Assembly: GCA_017468115.1 (NCBI GenBank)
Contig: JAFUJS010000053.1
Coordinates: 1 to 7,311, forward strand
Direction of reading: 5' to 3'
Length of the DNA: 7,311 nt
Source: Clostridia bacterium
GTDB taxonomy: Bacteria > Bacillota_A > Clostridia > Oscillospirales > CAG-272
Of this stretch, positions 1-7,281 are shown in pieces. The first letter of the stretch is position 1. The number at the start of each line of letters is the position of its first letter. The notes under the pieces are model-generated. The model made no database searches and was not told where the DNA came from. It was given only the letters and a program-made list of their open reading frames with translations. A program made the translations under genes and the position numbers.

Positions 1-1
1 T

Positions 2-2284
2 GAGGTGGTAAGGGAAATTACCCCCGGAACAGTTGTAGAAGCCTCAATGCTTACAGAAACAAGAAACAACTACCTTTGCTCACTTTATTTTGAAAAGAGC
101 AGGGTGGGTGTTTGCTTTGCCGATATTTCCACAGGCGAAATTTGCGCCACAGTTATTGATGGCGAGGCAAGCCGTGTTCTTAATGAGCTTGGCACCTATG
201 CGCCAAAGGAAATTATCACAAACCTAAGCGAGCAAAACGGTAAATTTCTTTCAGAATTTGCAAAGTCAAGATTAGGTGCGCTTCTTGAATTTGATATGCC
301 GTACTATGATTACCAAAAATGCACCGAGAGGGTTCTTACCCAATTTGGCGTAGAATTTCTTGATAAAAACGCAAGCGATACTGCCCTTGTTTATGCAACA
401 GGCGGCATTTTAGAGTATATATTAAAAACACAAAAGACAGATATTTCCTACATAAATCAAATCAATATTTATGGTGAGGGACAATATCTTGAAATGGACC
501 TTAACACAAGGCGCAATCTGGAGCTTTGCGAAACAATGCGCTCCAAGGAAAAGCGTGGCACGCTTTATTGGGTTCTTGACAAAACCAAGACCTCAATGGG
601 CGCAAGAATGCTCCGTAGCTATGTGGAGCATCCTCTTCTTGACGTGAAGAAGATTCTTGACCGCCAGGGTGCTGTTTCCACCCTTTACGACAGCCTTGTT
701 TTGAGAGAGGAAATTGCAACCCTTCTTGAAAATGTTCTCGACCTGGAGCGCCTTATGACAAGAGTAGTCTATGGCACAGCAAACGGCAAGGATATGAGGG
801 CAATTTACTCAACCCTAAAGGTAATTCCGGAGATTAAAAATCTTCTCTATACCGTAAACACCAAGGAGCTTTCCACAATCAGAGAGGGACTTGACCCGCT
901 AGAGGATATTTGCAGTCTTATTGACTGTATGATAGTGGACCTTCCGCCATTTTCCATAAGAGAGGGTGGCTTTATAAAGGACGGCTTCAATGACGAGGTT
1001 GACAGGCTTCGTGATATTATGACAGACGGCAAGGGCTGGATTGAAAGAATTGAGGAAGACGAAAGAGAAAAGACAGGCATTAAAACCTTAAAAATCGGCT
1101 ACAACCGTGTTTTCGGCTATTATATAGAGGTTACAAAATCCTTTATAGAACAGGTGCCTGACAGATACATAAGAAAGCAAACTCTTTCCAACTGTGAGCG
1201 CTATATCACCGAGGAGCTAAAGGAAATGGAGTCAGCTGTTCTAGGCGCAAAGGACAAGCTCTGCGCCCTTGAATATGACCTGTTTGTTCGCCTTCGTGAT
1301 ACAGTGGCAGATGCGTTAAAGAGAATCCAGCGTAGCGCAAATATGCTGGCAAGGCTTGACGTTTACGTGTCCCTGGCAACCGTGGCAGTAAAGAACAACT
1401 ATACCTGCCCTGAGGTTGATATGAGCGATGTTATCGACATTAAGGACGGCAGACATCCGGTTGTTGAAAAGTTTGTTAAGGATAGCTATTTCGTGCCAAA
1501 CGACACCTATCTTAACACCACCACAGACAAAATGGCACTTATCACAGGTCCTAATATGGCAGGTAAGTCCACATATATGCGTCAAAGCGCAATTATTGTG
1601 CTTATGGCACAAATCGGCTCCTTTGTTCCTGCAAAGAGTGCACGAATAGGCGTTGTAGACAAGCTCTTTACAAGAGTTGGCGCCTCTGACGACCTTGCCT
1701 CCGGTCAGTCCACCTTTATGCTGGAAATGACCGAGGTTGCATATATTCTTGCAAACGCAACAAAGAAGAGCTTTATAATCTATGATGAAATCGGCAGAGG
1801 CACATCCACCTTTGACGGTATGAGCATAGCAAGGGCAATTGCAGAATACACCGCAGGCAAAAAAATAGGCGCAAGGTCTATGTTTGCCACCCACTATCAC
1901 GAGCTGACAACACTTGAGGACGAGATAGAGGGCGTTGTAAACTACAATATTGCCGCAAAGAAGAGGGGAGAGGACATTACCTTCCTTCGTAAAATCGTTA
2001 AGGGTCCGACCGACGACAGCTTTGGTATTGAGGTTGCAAAGCTGGCAGGTGTTCCAAACGAGGTTGTAAAAAGGGCGAAGGCTGTCCTTGCCGAAATGAT
2101 AGAAAACGGCACAGTTGAAAAACTGCCAACCAAAAAGGCACCGGAGATTAGCGCCTCAATGAGCTTTGAGGATATTGCAATTTACGAGGCTGCTGACAGA
2201 ATTAAAAAGCTTGATCTTAACACCATAACCCCAATCGAGGCTATGAACTTTATTTTCGAGCTTAAAAGACTCTTTAACGAATAA
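2..2284 (+). CDS. mutS: DNA mismatch repair protein MutS (5' end outside window)
   Basis: MutS binds mismatches and small loops as a dimer and, on ATP binding, becomes a sliding clamp that recruits MutL. The reading frame is open to the left edge. The first residues (VVREITPGT, the first V being a GTG codon) match an internal MutS motif near residue 110, so this GTG is not a start and roughly the first 105-110 residues are missing, including the Phe-x-Glu mismatch-reading motif. Counting V (position 5) as residue 1, visible parts are: connector region; core motif DLNTRRNLEL from D165; clamp region with KIGYNRVFGYYIEV from K363; Walker A GPNMAGKST 515-523; SGQST 566-570; Walker B with D594-E595 followed by GRGTST; and the ATHYHEL switch around H630. 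The ATPase is therefore intact. The C-terminal tail has the usual final helix (LTPxEAxxxxxELKxL-like), but the beta-clamp motif QLSLF expected just before it is degenerate (ASMSFED). It is the first visible gene of the operon, 47 bp before mutL. Confidence 0.97.
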   Translation, partial: EVVREITPGTVVEASMLTETRNNYLCSLYFEKSRVGVCFADISTGEICATVIDGEASRVLNELGTYAPKEIITNLSEQNGKFLSEFAKSRLGALLEFDMPYYDYQKCTERVLTQFGVEFLDKNASDTALVYATGGILEYILKTQKTDISYINQINIYGEGQYLEMDLNTRRNLELCETMRSKEKRGTLYWVLDKTKTSMGARMLRSYVEHPLLDVKKILDRQGAVSTLYDSLVLREEIATLLENVLDLERLMTRVVYGTANGKDMRAIYSTLKVIPEIKNLLYTVNTKELSTIREGLDPLEDICSLIDCMIVDLPPFSIREGGFIKDGFNDEVDRLRDIMTDGKGWIERIEEDEREKTGIKTLKIGYNRVFGYYIEVTKSFIEQVPDRYIRKQTLSNCERYITEELKEMESAVLGAKDKLCALEYDLFVRLRDTVADALKRIQRSANMLARLDVYVSLATVAVKNNYTCPEVDMSDVIDIKDGRHPVVEKFVKDSYFVPNDTYLNTTTDKMALITGPNMAGKSTYMRQSAIIVLMAQIGSFVPAKSARIGVVDKLFTRVGASDDLASGQSTFMLEMTEVAYILANATKKSFIIYDEIGRGTSTFDGMSIARAIAEYTAGKKIGARSMFATHYHELTTLEDEIEGVVNYNIAAKKRGEDITFLRKIVKGPTDDSFGIEVAKLAGVPNEVVKRAKAVLAEMIENGTVEKLPTKKAPEISASMSFEDIAIYEAADRIKKLDLNTITPIEAMNFIFELKRLFNE

Positions 2285-2320
2285 AAGCCCCACCCTGTGT
2301 GGATAAATTAACCAAGAAAA

Positions 2321-2328
2321 GGAGAAGG
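2321..2328 (+). promoter_or_regulatory. Ribosome binding site fixing the mutL start
   Basis: The purine-rich GGAGAAGG lies three bases before ATG 2332 (its GGAG core seven bases before). The longest open frame begins at a GTG at 2299, but that adds a basic 11-residue extension not found in MutL and would place this site inside the coding sequence. ATG 2332 gives the canonical MutL N-terminus MGKINVL. Confidence 0.8.
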
Positions 2329-2331
2329 ACA

Positions 2332-4290
2332 ATGGGAAAAATCAATGTTTTAGGCTTTGATGTTGCCAATTTAATAGCCGCAGGCGAGGTGGTTGACCGT
2401 CCTTCCTCTGTGGTTAAGGAGCTGCTTGAGAATGCAATAGACTCAGGGGCTGACAAAATTGTTATAGAAATTAAAAGGGGTGGCACCACCTTTATAAGAA
2501 TTGCTGACAACGGCTGCGGTATTGAGCACGAGGATTTGCCTGTGTCAATTCTTCGCCACGCCACAAGCAAAATCAAAAATGCCACCGACCTGGAAAGCAT
2601 TATGACTCTTGGCTTCAGGGGCGAGGCGCTTGCCGCCATTTCCTCTGTTTCCAAGCTCAGAATTATGTCGAGGCAAAGGGACAAAGCACTAGGCTCCTTC
2701 CTTGAAGCCCACGCAGGTAACATAATAAATCATATGGAATCCGGCTGTGCGGAGGGCACAACCGTTATTGTTGAGGACCTGTTCTATAATGTTCCCGCGA
2801 GGAAGAAATTCCTTAAAAAGGATGCCACAGAGGCAGCATCAATTTCAGCCATAGTCGAAAAGGTTGCTATGTCAAGATCTGATATTTCCTTCAGGTACAT
2901 AGTTGACGGCGAGGTTAAGTATGTTACCGCGGGAGACGGCAAGCTAGAGGACGTAATTTATGCCATTTTGGGCAGGGACGTGGCTAAAAAATCAATTAAG
3001 GTTGAAAGAGAAGACAACGGAATTAAGGTGAGTGGATTTATTTCCACACCCGAGCTTGTAAGGGCAAACCGTAATATGGAAAATTTCTATATTAACTCCC
3101 GCTTTGTTAAGAGCAAAACTGCAATGGCGGCGCTGGAGCAGGCATTTGTTTCTTACATACCAAGCGATAAATTCCCCTTCTGTATACTTAATATTGAGAT
3201 TGACCCAAGCACCGTGGACGTAAATGTTCACCCGGCAAAGCTTGAGGTTAAATTCTCCAACGAGAAGCTGGTTTTCGATGCTGTATATTACGCAGTAAGA
3301 ACAGCGCTTACAAGTGAAATTGAAAGACCAAGCCTTTACAAGGAGCCGGAGGAAAAGCTTAGCCAAAGGGCACAGGGGCTTGTAAACACTCCTTTTCCTG
3401 TTACCGACAGAAGTGCCGAGGCACCAAAGCCGCAAAGAATTGTTTTTGACACCAACACAAATGTAGGCACACTGCGTCAGGACAACACCATTGACTACTC
3501 CTCACTTATAAAAAAGGAAGAGGAAAAAAAGGTAGAGCCAAGTGTTAGCCTGCCGGTAGATACCTATGCCACCGAGGATGCCTTTTCACTTAAATTCCCA
3601 ACCGCAAAGGCGCAACCAACGTTACCAAAAGCAGAGCCAATCGAACTTACCCCTACAATAGAGAAAAAAGACGAAATTGTCGAGCCTGTGTCTAAAAAAG
3701 CCATAGTTCCCGACTATAAAATTATAGGCGAGGCGTTTAATTCTTATGTGATTGTGGAGCTTGGCGATATAATGTATCTTATAGACAAGCATGCCGCCCA
3801 CGAAAGAATAATTTTCGAGGATTTGAAGGCGAAGCTTAATATGGAGCAAAGGACCTCGCAAATGCTTCTTTTACCGTTGGATGTTATCGTAAGCGGCGAG
3901 GAGCTAAGCGCACTTAACGAGTGGCAGGAGGAAATAAAGAAAACAGGCTTCGGCTATGAGATAAGGGGCAACAAGGTCCTAATTGACGAAATCCCCGCAG
4001 AAATTGAAATTTCCGCAGCAACCGATGCGTTTTTAACATTAGCAAGCAAGCTTGCAAGTGGCGAGGCGGAGGCAGACAGGTCAAGATATGAGCGCTTTGA
4101 AAAGGCGCTTTATCAGACATCCTGCAAGGCAGCCATCAAGGCAGGCAGAATTTATGATAGTGAGCATATTAAGTGGATTTGCGACAGGGTTTTAACCCTT
4201 GACAATATCAAATATTGCCCGCACGGAAGACCGATTGCATTTGAAATCACAAAGCACTTCCTAGAAAAGCAATTTGAAAGGATTAAATAA
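2332..4290 (+). CDS. mutL: DNA mismatch repair endonuclease MutL
   Basis: MutL is the GHKL-family ATPase that links MutS to strand removal; in bacteria without MutH it nicks DNA itself. The 652-residue product is in the normal range. N-terminal ATPase motifs are complete: E30-LLEN with N34, DNGCGI with D59, HATSKI 76-81 and GFRGEAL 94-100. A transducer domain follows to about residue 330. A variable, Lys/Glu/Pro-rich linker runs to about 457, as is typical. The C-terminal dimerisation domain has the endonuclease motif D485-K-H487-A-x2-E491-x4-E496, a clamp-binding motif QMLLLP 510-515 comparable to the Q-x4-P site known in Bacillus subtilis MutL, and the metal-site motifs around C598 (SCKAAIKAG) and C629-P-H631-G-R-P. 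All key nuclease residues are present, so this is expected to be a nicking MutL. It follows mutS directly, and its TAA overlaps the tgt ATG by one base. Confidence 0.97.
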   Translation: MGKINVLGFDVANLIAAGEVVDRPSSVVKELLENAIDSGADKIVIEIKRGGTTFIRIADNGCGIEHEDLPVSILRHATSKIKNATDLESIMTLGFRGEALAAISSVSKLRIMSRQRDKALGSFLEAHAGNIINHMESGCAEGTTVIVEDLFYNVPARKKFLKKDATEAASISAIVEKVAMSRSDISFRYIVDGEVKYVTAGDGKLEDVIYAILGRDVAKKSIKVEREDNGIKVSGFISTPELVRANRNMENFYINSRFVKSKTAMAALEQAFVSYIPSDKFPFCILNIEIDPSTVDVNVHPAKLEVKFSNEKLVFDAVYYAVRTALTSEIERPSLYKEPEEKLSQRAQGLVNTPFPVTDRSAEAPKPQRIVFDTNTNVGTLRQDNTIDYSSLIKKEEEKKVEPSVSLPVDTYATEDAFSLKFPTAKAQPTLPKAEPIELTPTIEKKDEIVEPVSKKAIVPDYKIIGEAFNSYVIVELGDIMYLIDKHAAHERIIFEDLKAKLNMEQRTSQMLLLPLDVIVSGEELSALNEWQEEIKKTGFGYEIRGNKVLIDEIPAEIEISAATDAFLTLASKLASGEAEADRSRYERFEKALYQTSCKAAIKAGRIYDSEHIKWICDRVLTLDNIKYCPHGRPIAFEITKHFLEKQFERIK

Positions 4291-5426
4291 TGTTTGAAGT
4301 TATAAAGCAGGAGGGTAGGGCAAGACGTGCCCGTCTTGAAACCGTCCACGGAACAATAGAAACACCTGTATTTATGAATGTTGGCACCTGCGCCGCAATT
4401 AAGGGCGGTGTTTCAACTACCGACCTAAAGGAGCTCAAATGTCAGGTGGAGCTGTCAAATACCTACCATTTACATATTCGCCCGGGCGACAAGCTGATTC
4501 ACGACCTTGGCGGCATACACAAGTTTTTCAACTGGGACAGGCCCGTGCTTACCGATAGTGGTGGATTTCAGGTTTTCTCCCTTGCAAAGCTTCGTAAAAT
4601 CAAGGAGGAGGGTGTATATTTCGCCTCTCACATTGACGGTAAGCGCATTTTTATGGGCCCTGAGGAGTCTATGCAGATTCAGTCAAACCTTGCATCAACC
4701 ATTGCAATGGCGTTTGACGAATGTATTGAAAACCCTGCACCCTACGATTATACCAAGGCATCCTGCGACAGAACTGTAAGGTGGCTTGAACGCTGTAAGG
4801 CGGAGATGGAAAGGCTAAATTCCCTACCGGAAACAATAAACAAAAACCAAATGCTTTTTGGCATAAATCAGGGTAGCACCTACGAGGACCTAAGAATAGA
4901 GCATATGAAGGAAATTGCAAAGCTTGACCTTGACGGCTATGCAATCGGCGGTCTTGCGGTTGGCGAGAAAACCGAGGATATGTATCGTATCATTGATGCG
5001 GTTGAGCCCTATATGCCAAAGGACAAGCCAAGATATCTGATGGGCGTTGGCACACCGTGTAATATTATCGAGGCTGTATATCGTGGAGTAGATTTCTTTG
5101 ACTGCGTTATGCCATCAAGAAATGCACGCCACGGCAACCTATTTACTTGGAACGGAAAAATGAACATAGTTAACGAAAAGTATATGGACGACCCTCGCCC
5201 CATTGATAGCGGCTGTGGTTGTCCTGCTTGCCGTAGCTATTCAAGAGCCTATATAAGACACCTAATCAAGGCAAAGGAAGCACTTGGCATGCGTCTTTGC
5301 GTGCTTCACAATCTTTATTTCTATAATGAGCTTATGGAAAAAATCAGAGAAGCGCTTGATGAGGGTAAATTCCAAGAGTTCTACGACAAATATCACGTAT
5401 TTTTAGGGGAAAGAAACCCGGATTAA
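4290..5426 (+). CDS. tgt: Queuine tRNA-ribosyltransferase (tRNA-guanine transglycosylase)
   Basis: Bacterial Tgt replaces guanine-34 with preQ1 in tRNAs for Asp, Asn, His and Tyr, a step on the way to queuosine. The product has 378 residues, a full-length bacterial TGT on a TIM-barrel fold. Active-site residues are all visible: D89 in LTDSGGFQ, D143 in DECIENP, the G220-G221-L-A-V-G substrate loop, and nucleophile D271 in GVDFFDCVMPSR (equivalent to E. coli D264). The structural zinc site is C309-x-C311-x2-C314 with H340. D89 and D143 fall at the E. coli positions, and later residues are shifted by seven. ATG 4290 shares its A with the mutL stop (TAATG), with AAAGGA at 4277-4282 seven bases upstream, which suggests translational coupling to mutL. 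No queuosine-synthesis (queCDEF, queA) or transport gene is in the window, so whether preQ1 is made or imported cannot be told. Confidence 0.97.
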   Translation: MFEVIKQEGRARRARLETVHGTIETPVFMNVGTCAAIKGGVSTTDLKELKCQVELSNTYHLHIRPGDKLIHDLGGIHKFFNWDRPVLTDSGGFQVFSLAKLRKIKEEGVYFASHIDGKRIFMGPEESMQIQSNLASTIAMAFDECIENPAPYDYTKASCDRTVRWLERCKAEMERLNSLPETINKNQMLFGINQGSTYEDLRIEHMKEIAKLDLDGYAIGGLAVGEKTEDMYRIIDAVEPYMPKDKPRYLMGVGTPCNIIEAVYRGVDFFDCVMPSRNARHGNLFTWNGKMNIVNEKYMDDPRPIDSGCGCPACRSYSRAYIRHLIKAKEALGMRLCVLHNLYFYNELMEKIREALDEGKFQEFYDKYHVFLGERNPD

Positions 5427-5430
5427 GGAG
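5425..5430 (+). promoter_or_regulatory. Ribosome binding site overlapping the tgt stop codon
   Basis: A perfect AAGGAG starts inside the tgt TAA (5424-5426) and lies six bases before ATG 5437. This fixes the start of the deacetylase and fits co-transcription with tgt, with ribosomes probably passing from one gene to the next. Confidence 0.75.
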
Positions 5431-5436
5431 AAAAAT

Positions 5437-6273
5437 ATGAACAACAAAATGCTCTTTAAGGACGGCAAGCCAAAGGCGCTTACCTTCAGCTACGATGATG
5501 GCGAGAAGCAAGATATTCCGCTTATTCAGCTTTTTAACAAATATGGCTTAAAGGGCACCTTTAACCTAAATAGTGGTCTTATGAGCGAGAAGGTTGACGA
5601 AAAGTCCTCAAAGGTTGCACTAGAGCAAATTCCCGAGGTTTATAAGGGGCACGAGGTTGCAGTGCATTCCTCTACACACCCATTTCTTGAAAGACTGCCT
5701 GAAACATTGCTCGTTAAGGAAATAATTGACGACAAGGAGCTTTTAGAGAAGTACACAGGCTATGTTGTTCGTGGTATGGCATATCCCTTTGGCACATACG
5801 GACCAAGCGTTTTAAGAGTTATAAAGGATTGCGGCATCAAGTATTCAAGAGGCGTTGGCGCACATCATAAATTTACTATTACAGAGTCCCATAAGTGGCT
5901 TGAAATGGACACCACCTGCCATCAGGCGGACGAAAAAATCTTTGACCTTGCAAAAAGCTTTGTTGAGGATGATCCGTTTGCAAGGTGGTCCACAATTGAG
6001 GGCTGGCTCTTCTACATTTGGGGACATTCCTATGAGTACAGAACAGATGAGGACTGGGCAAGGATGGAAAGACTATGCCAAATGCTCTCAGGCAGGGACG
6101 ACATTTGGTATGCAACCAATATTGAAATTTACGACTATATAGAGGCATACCGTGGACTTGAATATTCAGCAAACGGCAAAATAGTGTTCAATCCGAGCGC
6201 TATTGATGTATGGATGTCTTGCCAGGGCGAGAATATAAAAATTCCGTCAAGACAAACAGTAATGCTAAAGTAA
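5437..6273 (+). CDS. Polysaccharide deacetylase family protein (CE4/NodB fold), apparently cytoplasmic
   Basis: CE4 enzymes are metal-dependent hydrolases that remove N- or O-acyl groups, usually acetyl from amino sugars. The 278-residue product shows the NodB motifs in order: YDDG with D20 (catalytic base) and D21 (metal) in a variant of TFDDG; H77-S-x2-H81-P (metal); R112 followed by YPFG 116-119; and WGHSYEY with H197 as the likely catalytic acid. The later segment DDIWYATNIEI 221-231 and NPSAIDVW near the C-terminus resemble a subgroup I recall from gut Clostridia and Bacteroidota. There is no signal peptide or membrane helix: the N-terminus MNNKMLFKDGK is polar, and the catalytic domain starts at about residue 12. 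This is unlike enzymes acting on peptidoglycan or exported glycans, so a soluble intracellular substrate is inferred, but its identity is unknown. It is last in the operon, 10 bp after tgt, and its stop lies at the foot of a terminator. Confidence 0.88.
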   Translation: MNNKMLFKDGKPKALTFSYDDGEKQDIPLIQLFNKYGLKGTFNLNSGLMSEKVDEKSSKVALEQIPEVYKGHEVAVHSSTHPFLERLPETLLVKEIIDDKELLEKYTGYVVRGMAYPFGTYGPSVLRVIKDCGIKYSRGVGAHHKFTITESHKWLEMDTTCHQADEKIFDLAKSFVEDDPFARWSTIEGWLFYIWGHSYEYRTDEDWARMERLCQMLSGRDDIWYATNIEIYDYIEAYRGLEYSANGKIVFNPSAIDVWMSCQGENIKIPSRQTVMLK

Positions 6274-6301
6274 AAAGCAGGGCAAAAGCCCTGCTTTTTT
6301 T
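6272..6301 (+). terminator. Intrinsic terminator of the mutS-mutL-tgt-deacetylase operon
   Basis: Perfect arms GCAGGGC (6277-6283) and GCCCTGC (6288-6294) enclose an AAAA loop, followed by seven T (6295-6301). An A-run at 6272-6276 extends the pairing and overlaps the deacetylase stop codon. Because A and T runs flank the stem on both sides, it could also stop transcription coming from the minus-strand gene. Confidence 0.92.
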
Positions 6302-6303
6302 GT

Positions 6304-6330
6304 AAAAAACGACACGGGGTCGCGTTTTTT
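6304..6330 (-). terminator. Probable intrinsic terminator of the DUF11 gene
   Basis: Read on the minus strand, CGAC (6322-6319) pairs with GTCG (6313-6310) across a 5-base loop and is followed by six T (6309-6304). A6 on the 5' side can pair with T6, leaving a two-base bulge; alternatively AAAAAACG pairs with CGTTTTTT around an 11-base loop. It begins just one base after the DUF11 TAA. The GC stem is short, so it may rely on help from the neighbouring stronger hairpin. Confidence 0.6.
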
Positions 6331-6331
6331 G

Positions 6332-7183
6332 TTAGATTGTACCCGTAACCACAAGGGTGCTTGTGCCGGGAGTTATACTCCAAGCTCCGCTTGTAGTGTC
6401 TTGCGTGTAGGTCGCAGCGGGAACAGTTATGCTGCCTGCCACGCTTTCAAAAAGACCTGTTGCCTGATTGTAGTTATACTCGTTGCCCTCTGTCCAAGCT
6501 GTACCATTGAAGGTAGCTGTAACATCTGTTAAAATTGGGTCGAATAGGTCAGTTATAAAGGAGTTGTCTGTTGCTACAACAGGTGTGTTTCCTGTGTTCT
6601 GAATTACAAAGGTGTAGGTTACTGTGCCGTTATCATTAACGGGAACAGGGCTGATAGACTTAGTTATACTAAGAATGGGGGCATTTATCACAGTAACAAC
6701 CTCGCTGTCAGTAATAGGTCCAACTCCTGTACCGGATACAGTGGCTGTATTTGTAATAGAGGAGCCGGATGCCAAAGGAGCAAGTGCATTTGTCGAAACC
6801 TCATAAACAATAGTTGCGTTTCCGTTTGCAGGAACAGATATTCCATTTACTACAAGCTGGTTTTCGCCGCTGACCGTAGGGGCGGGCTGTAAAACGCCGT
6901 CTATATAGTAACGGATTGTGCCGTCAGTATATGAGAGAGGAACAAGAGTGCCTGTGCCAAACTCATAAGCGCCAAGGTCGTCAGTTAAGGTAAGACCACT
7001 TATAGCTACCGAGCCGGTGTTAACAATGCTAACAATATAGGTTATGGTGTCATTTGCACCATAAACATTAGAAACCGCAGTTTTACTTACAGAAAGCACA
7101 TCTAAAATCTCGCCAACCGCCACATTTGAGTTGGTTACTGTGTCCCTGTAGGTAAGCTGGGCTTGGTTAGTAAAAGTTGCCAT
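6332..7183 (-). CDS. DUF11-repeat protein of unknown function, acidic, no export signal
   Basis: The 283-residue product starts MATFTNQAQLTY and contains two related beta-rich units, about residues 31-130 (VSKTAVSNVY...TYIVSIVNTG) and 168-283 (ITKSISPVPV...TYTFVIQNTG). The K-[TS]-x(n)-TY-x-[VF]-x-[IV]-x-NTG pattern is the hallmark of DUF11, an Ig-like domain common in surface and secreted proteins. Here there is no signal peptide, transmembrane segment, LPxTG or S-layer motif. By direct count it has only four basic residues (R13, K34, R91, K175) against 22 Asp/Glu, with no Cys and no His; Thr, Val, Asn, Ser and Gly dominate. An in-frame ATG at 7198 would add five residues, but AAAGGA at 7195-7190 is well placed for ATG 7183. 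I recall similar stand-alone proteins with this N-terminus in Clostridia, none with a known role. Its own terminators on both sides suggest a single-gene transcript. A structural or surface role through non-classical release is only a guess. Confidence 0.85.
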   Translation of the reverse strand: MATFTNQAQLTYRDTVTNSNVAVGEILDVLSVSKTAVSNVYGANDTITYIVSIVNTGSVAISGLTLTDDLGAYEFGTGTLVPLSYTDGTIRYYIDGVLQPAPTVSGENQLVVNGISVPANGNATIVYEVSTNALAPLASGSSITNTATVSGTGVGPITDSEVVTVINAPILSITKSISPVPVNDNGTVTYTFVIQNTGNTPVVATDNSFITDLFDPILTDVTATFNGTAWTEGNEYNYNQATGLFESVAGSITVPAATYTQDTTSGAWSITPGTSTLVVTGTI

Positions 7184-7189
7184 ATAAAA

Positions 7190-7195
7190 TCCTTT
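7190..7195 (-). promoter_or_regulatory. Ribosome binding site fixing the DUF11 gene start
   Basis: AAAGGA on the minus strand is six bases before ATG 7183. The longer reading from ATG 7198 would put this site inside its codons 2-3, and that ATG lies in the arm of a palindrome without its own binding site, so the shorter start is preferred. Confidence 0.75.
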
Positions 7196-7196
7196 C

Positions 7197-7215
7197 ATGA
7201 GGGCTAAGCCCTCAT
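7197..7215 (-). repeat. 8-bp perfect palindrome in the leader/promoter of the DUF11 gene
   Basis: Arms ATGAGGGC (7197-7204) and GCCCTCAT (7208-7215) surround a three-base centre, one base upstream of the ribosome binding site. No T-run follows on the minus strand, so it is not a typical terminator. As RNA it would form a stable 5'-leader hairpin. As DNA it could be an operator: a weak -10-like TATAAA (minus strand, 7220-7215) touches its edge, which would put the transcription start inside the palindrome. No matching -35 box is clear, so the promoter itself is uncertain. Confidence 0.65.
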
Positions 7216-7248
7216 TTATAGACTATGCCAAAATAGATAAAATGACAT

Positions 7249-7281
7249 AAAAAAGCGCAAGGCTCAGCCTTGCGCCTTTTT
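7249..7281 (-). terminator. Strong intrinsic terminator upstream of the DUF11 gene
   Basis: Perfect 9-bp arms GCGCAAGGC (7255-7263) and GCCTTGCGC (7267-7275) enclose a 3-base loop. On the minus strand the stem is followed by six T (7254-7249); on the plus strand by CTTTTT. No plus-strand gene precedes it, so it most likely ends a minus-strand gene entering from the right edge, and it isolates the DUF11 gene. Confidence 0.88.

Noticed and set aside
1316..1900. A 194-codon minus-strand open frame inside mutS, rich in Cys and His
   Set aside because: It is antisense to the ATPase domain of MutS. The Cys richness comes from reading the common GCA/ACA codons backwards. It has no ribosome binding site and no independent domain signal.
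2286..2302. Short inverted repeat CCAC/GTGG between mutS and mutL as a terminator or regulator
   Set aside because: Only four base pairs, with no T-run; the spacing fits simple operon continuation.
2299..2331. Upstream GTG start giving MutL an 11-residue basic extension
   Set aside because: The good ribosome binding site at 2321-2328 and the canonical MutL N-terminus both point to ATG 2332.
5855..6383. Several overlapping open frames of 60-97 codons on both strands in and after the deacetylase gene
   Set aside because: They are shadows of the deacetylase or DUF11 coding sequence, without ribosome binding sites or recognisable protein features.
7184..7198. Earlier ATG at 7198 for the DUF11 gene
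   Set aside because: It lies in a palindrome arm with no binding site of its own, and its codons 2-3 are the AAAGGA used by ATG 7183.
7197..7275. The two leader hairpins as alternative, mutually exclusive riboswitch/attenuator structures
   Set aside because: They share a GGCT-N-AGCC-like core, but cross-pairing would give only about 4 bp against 8-9 bp for each separate hairpin, so switching is not supported.
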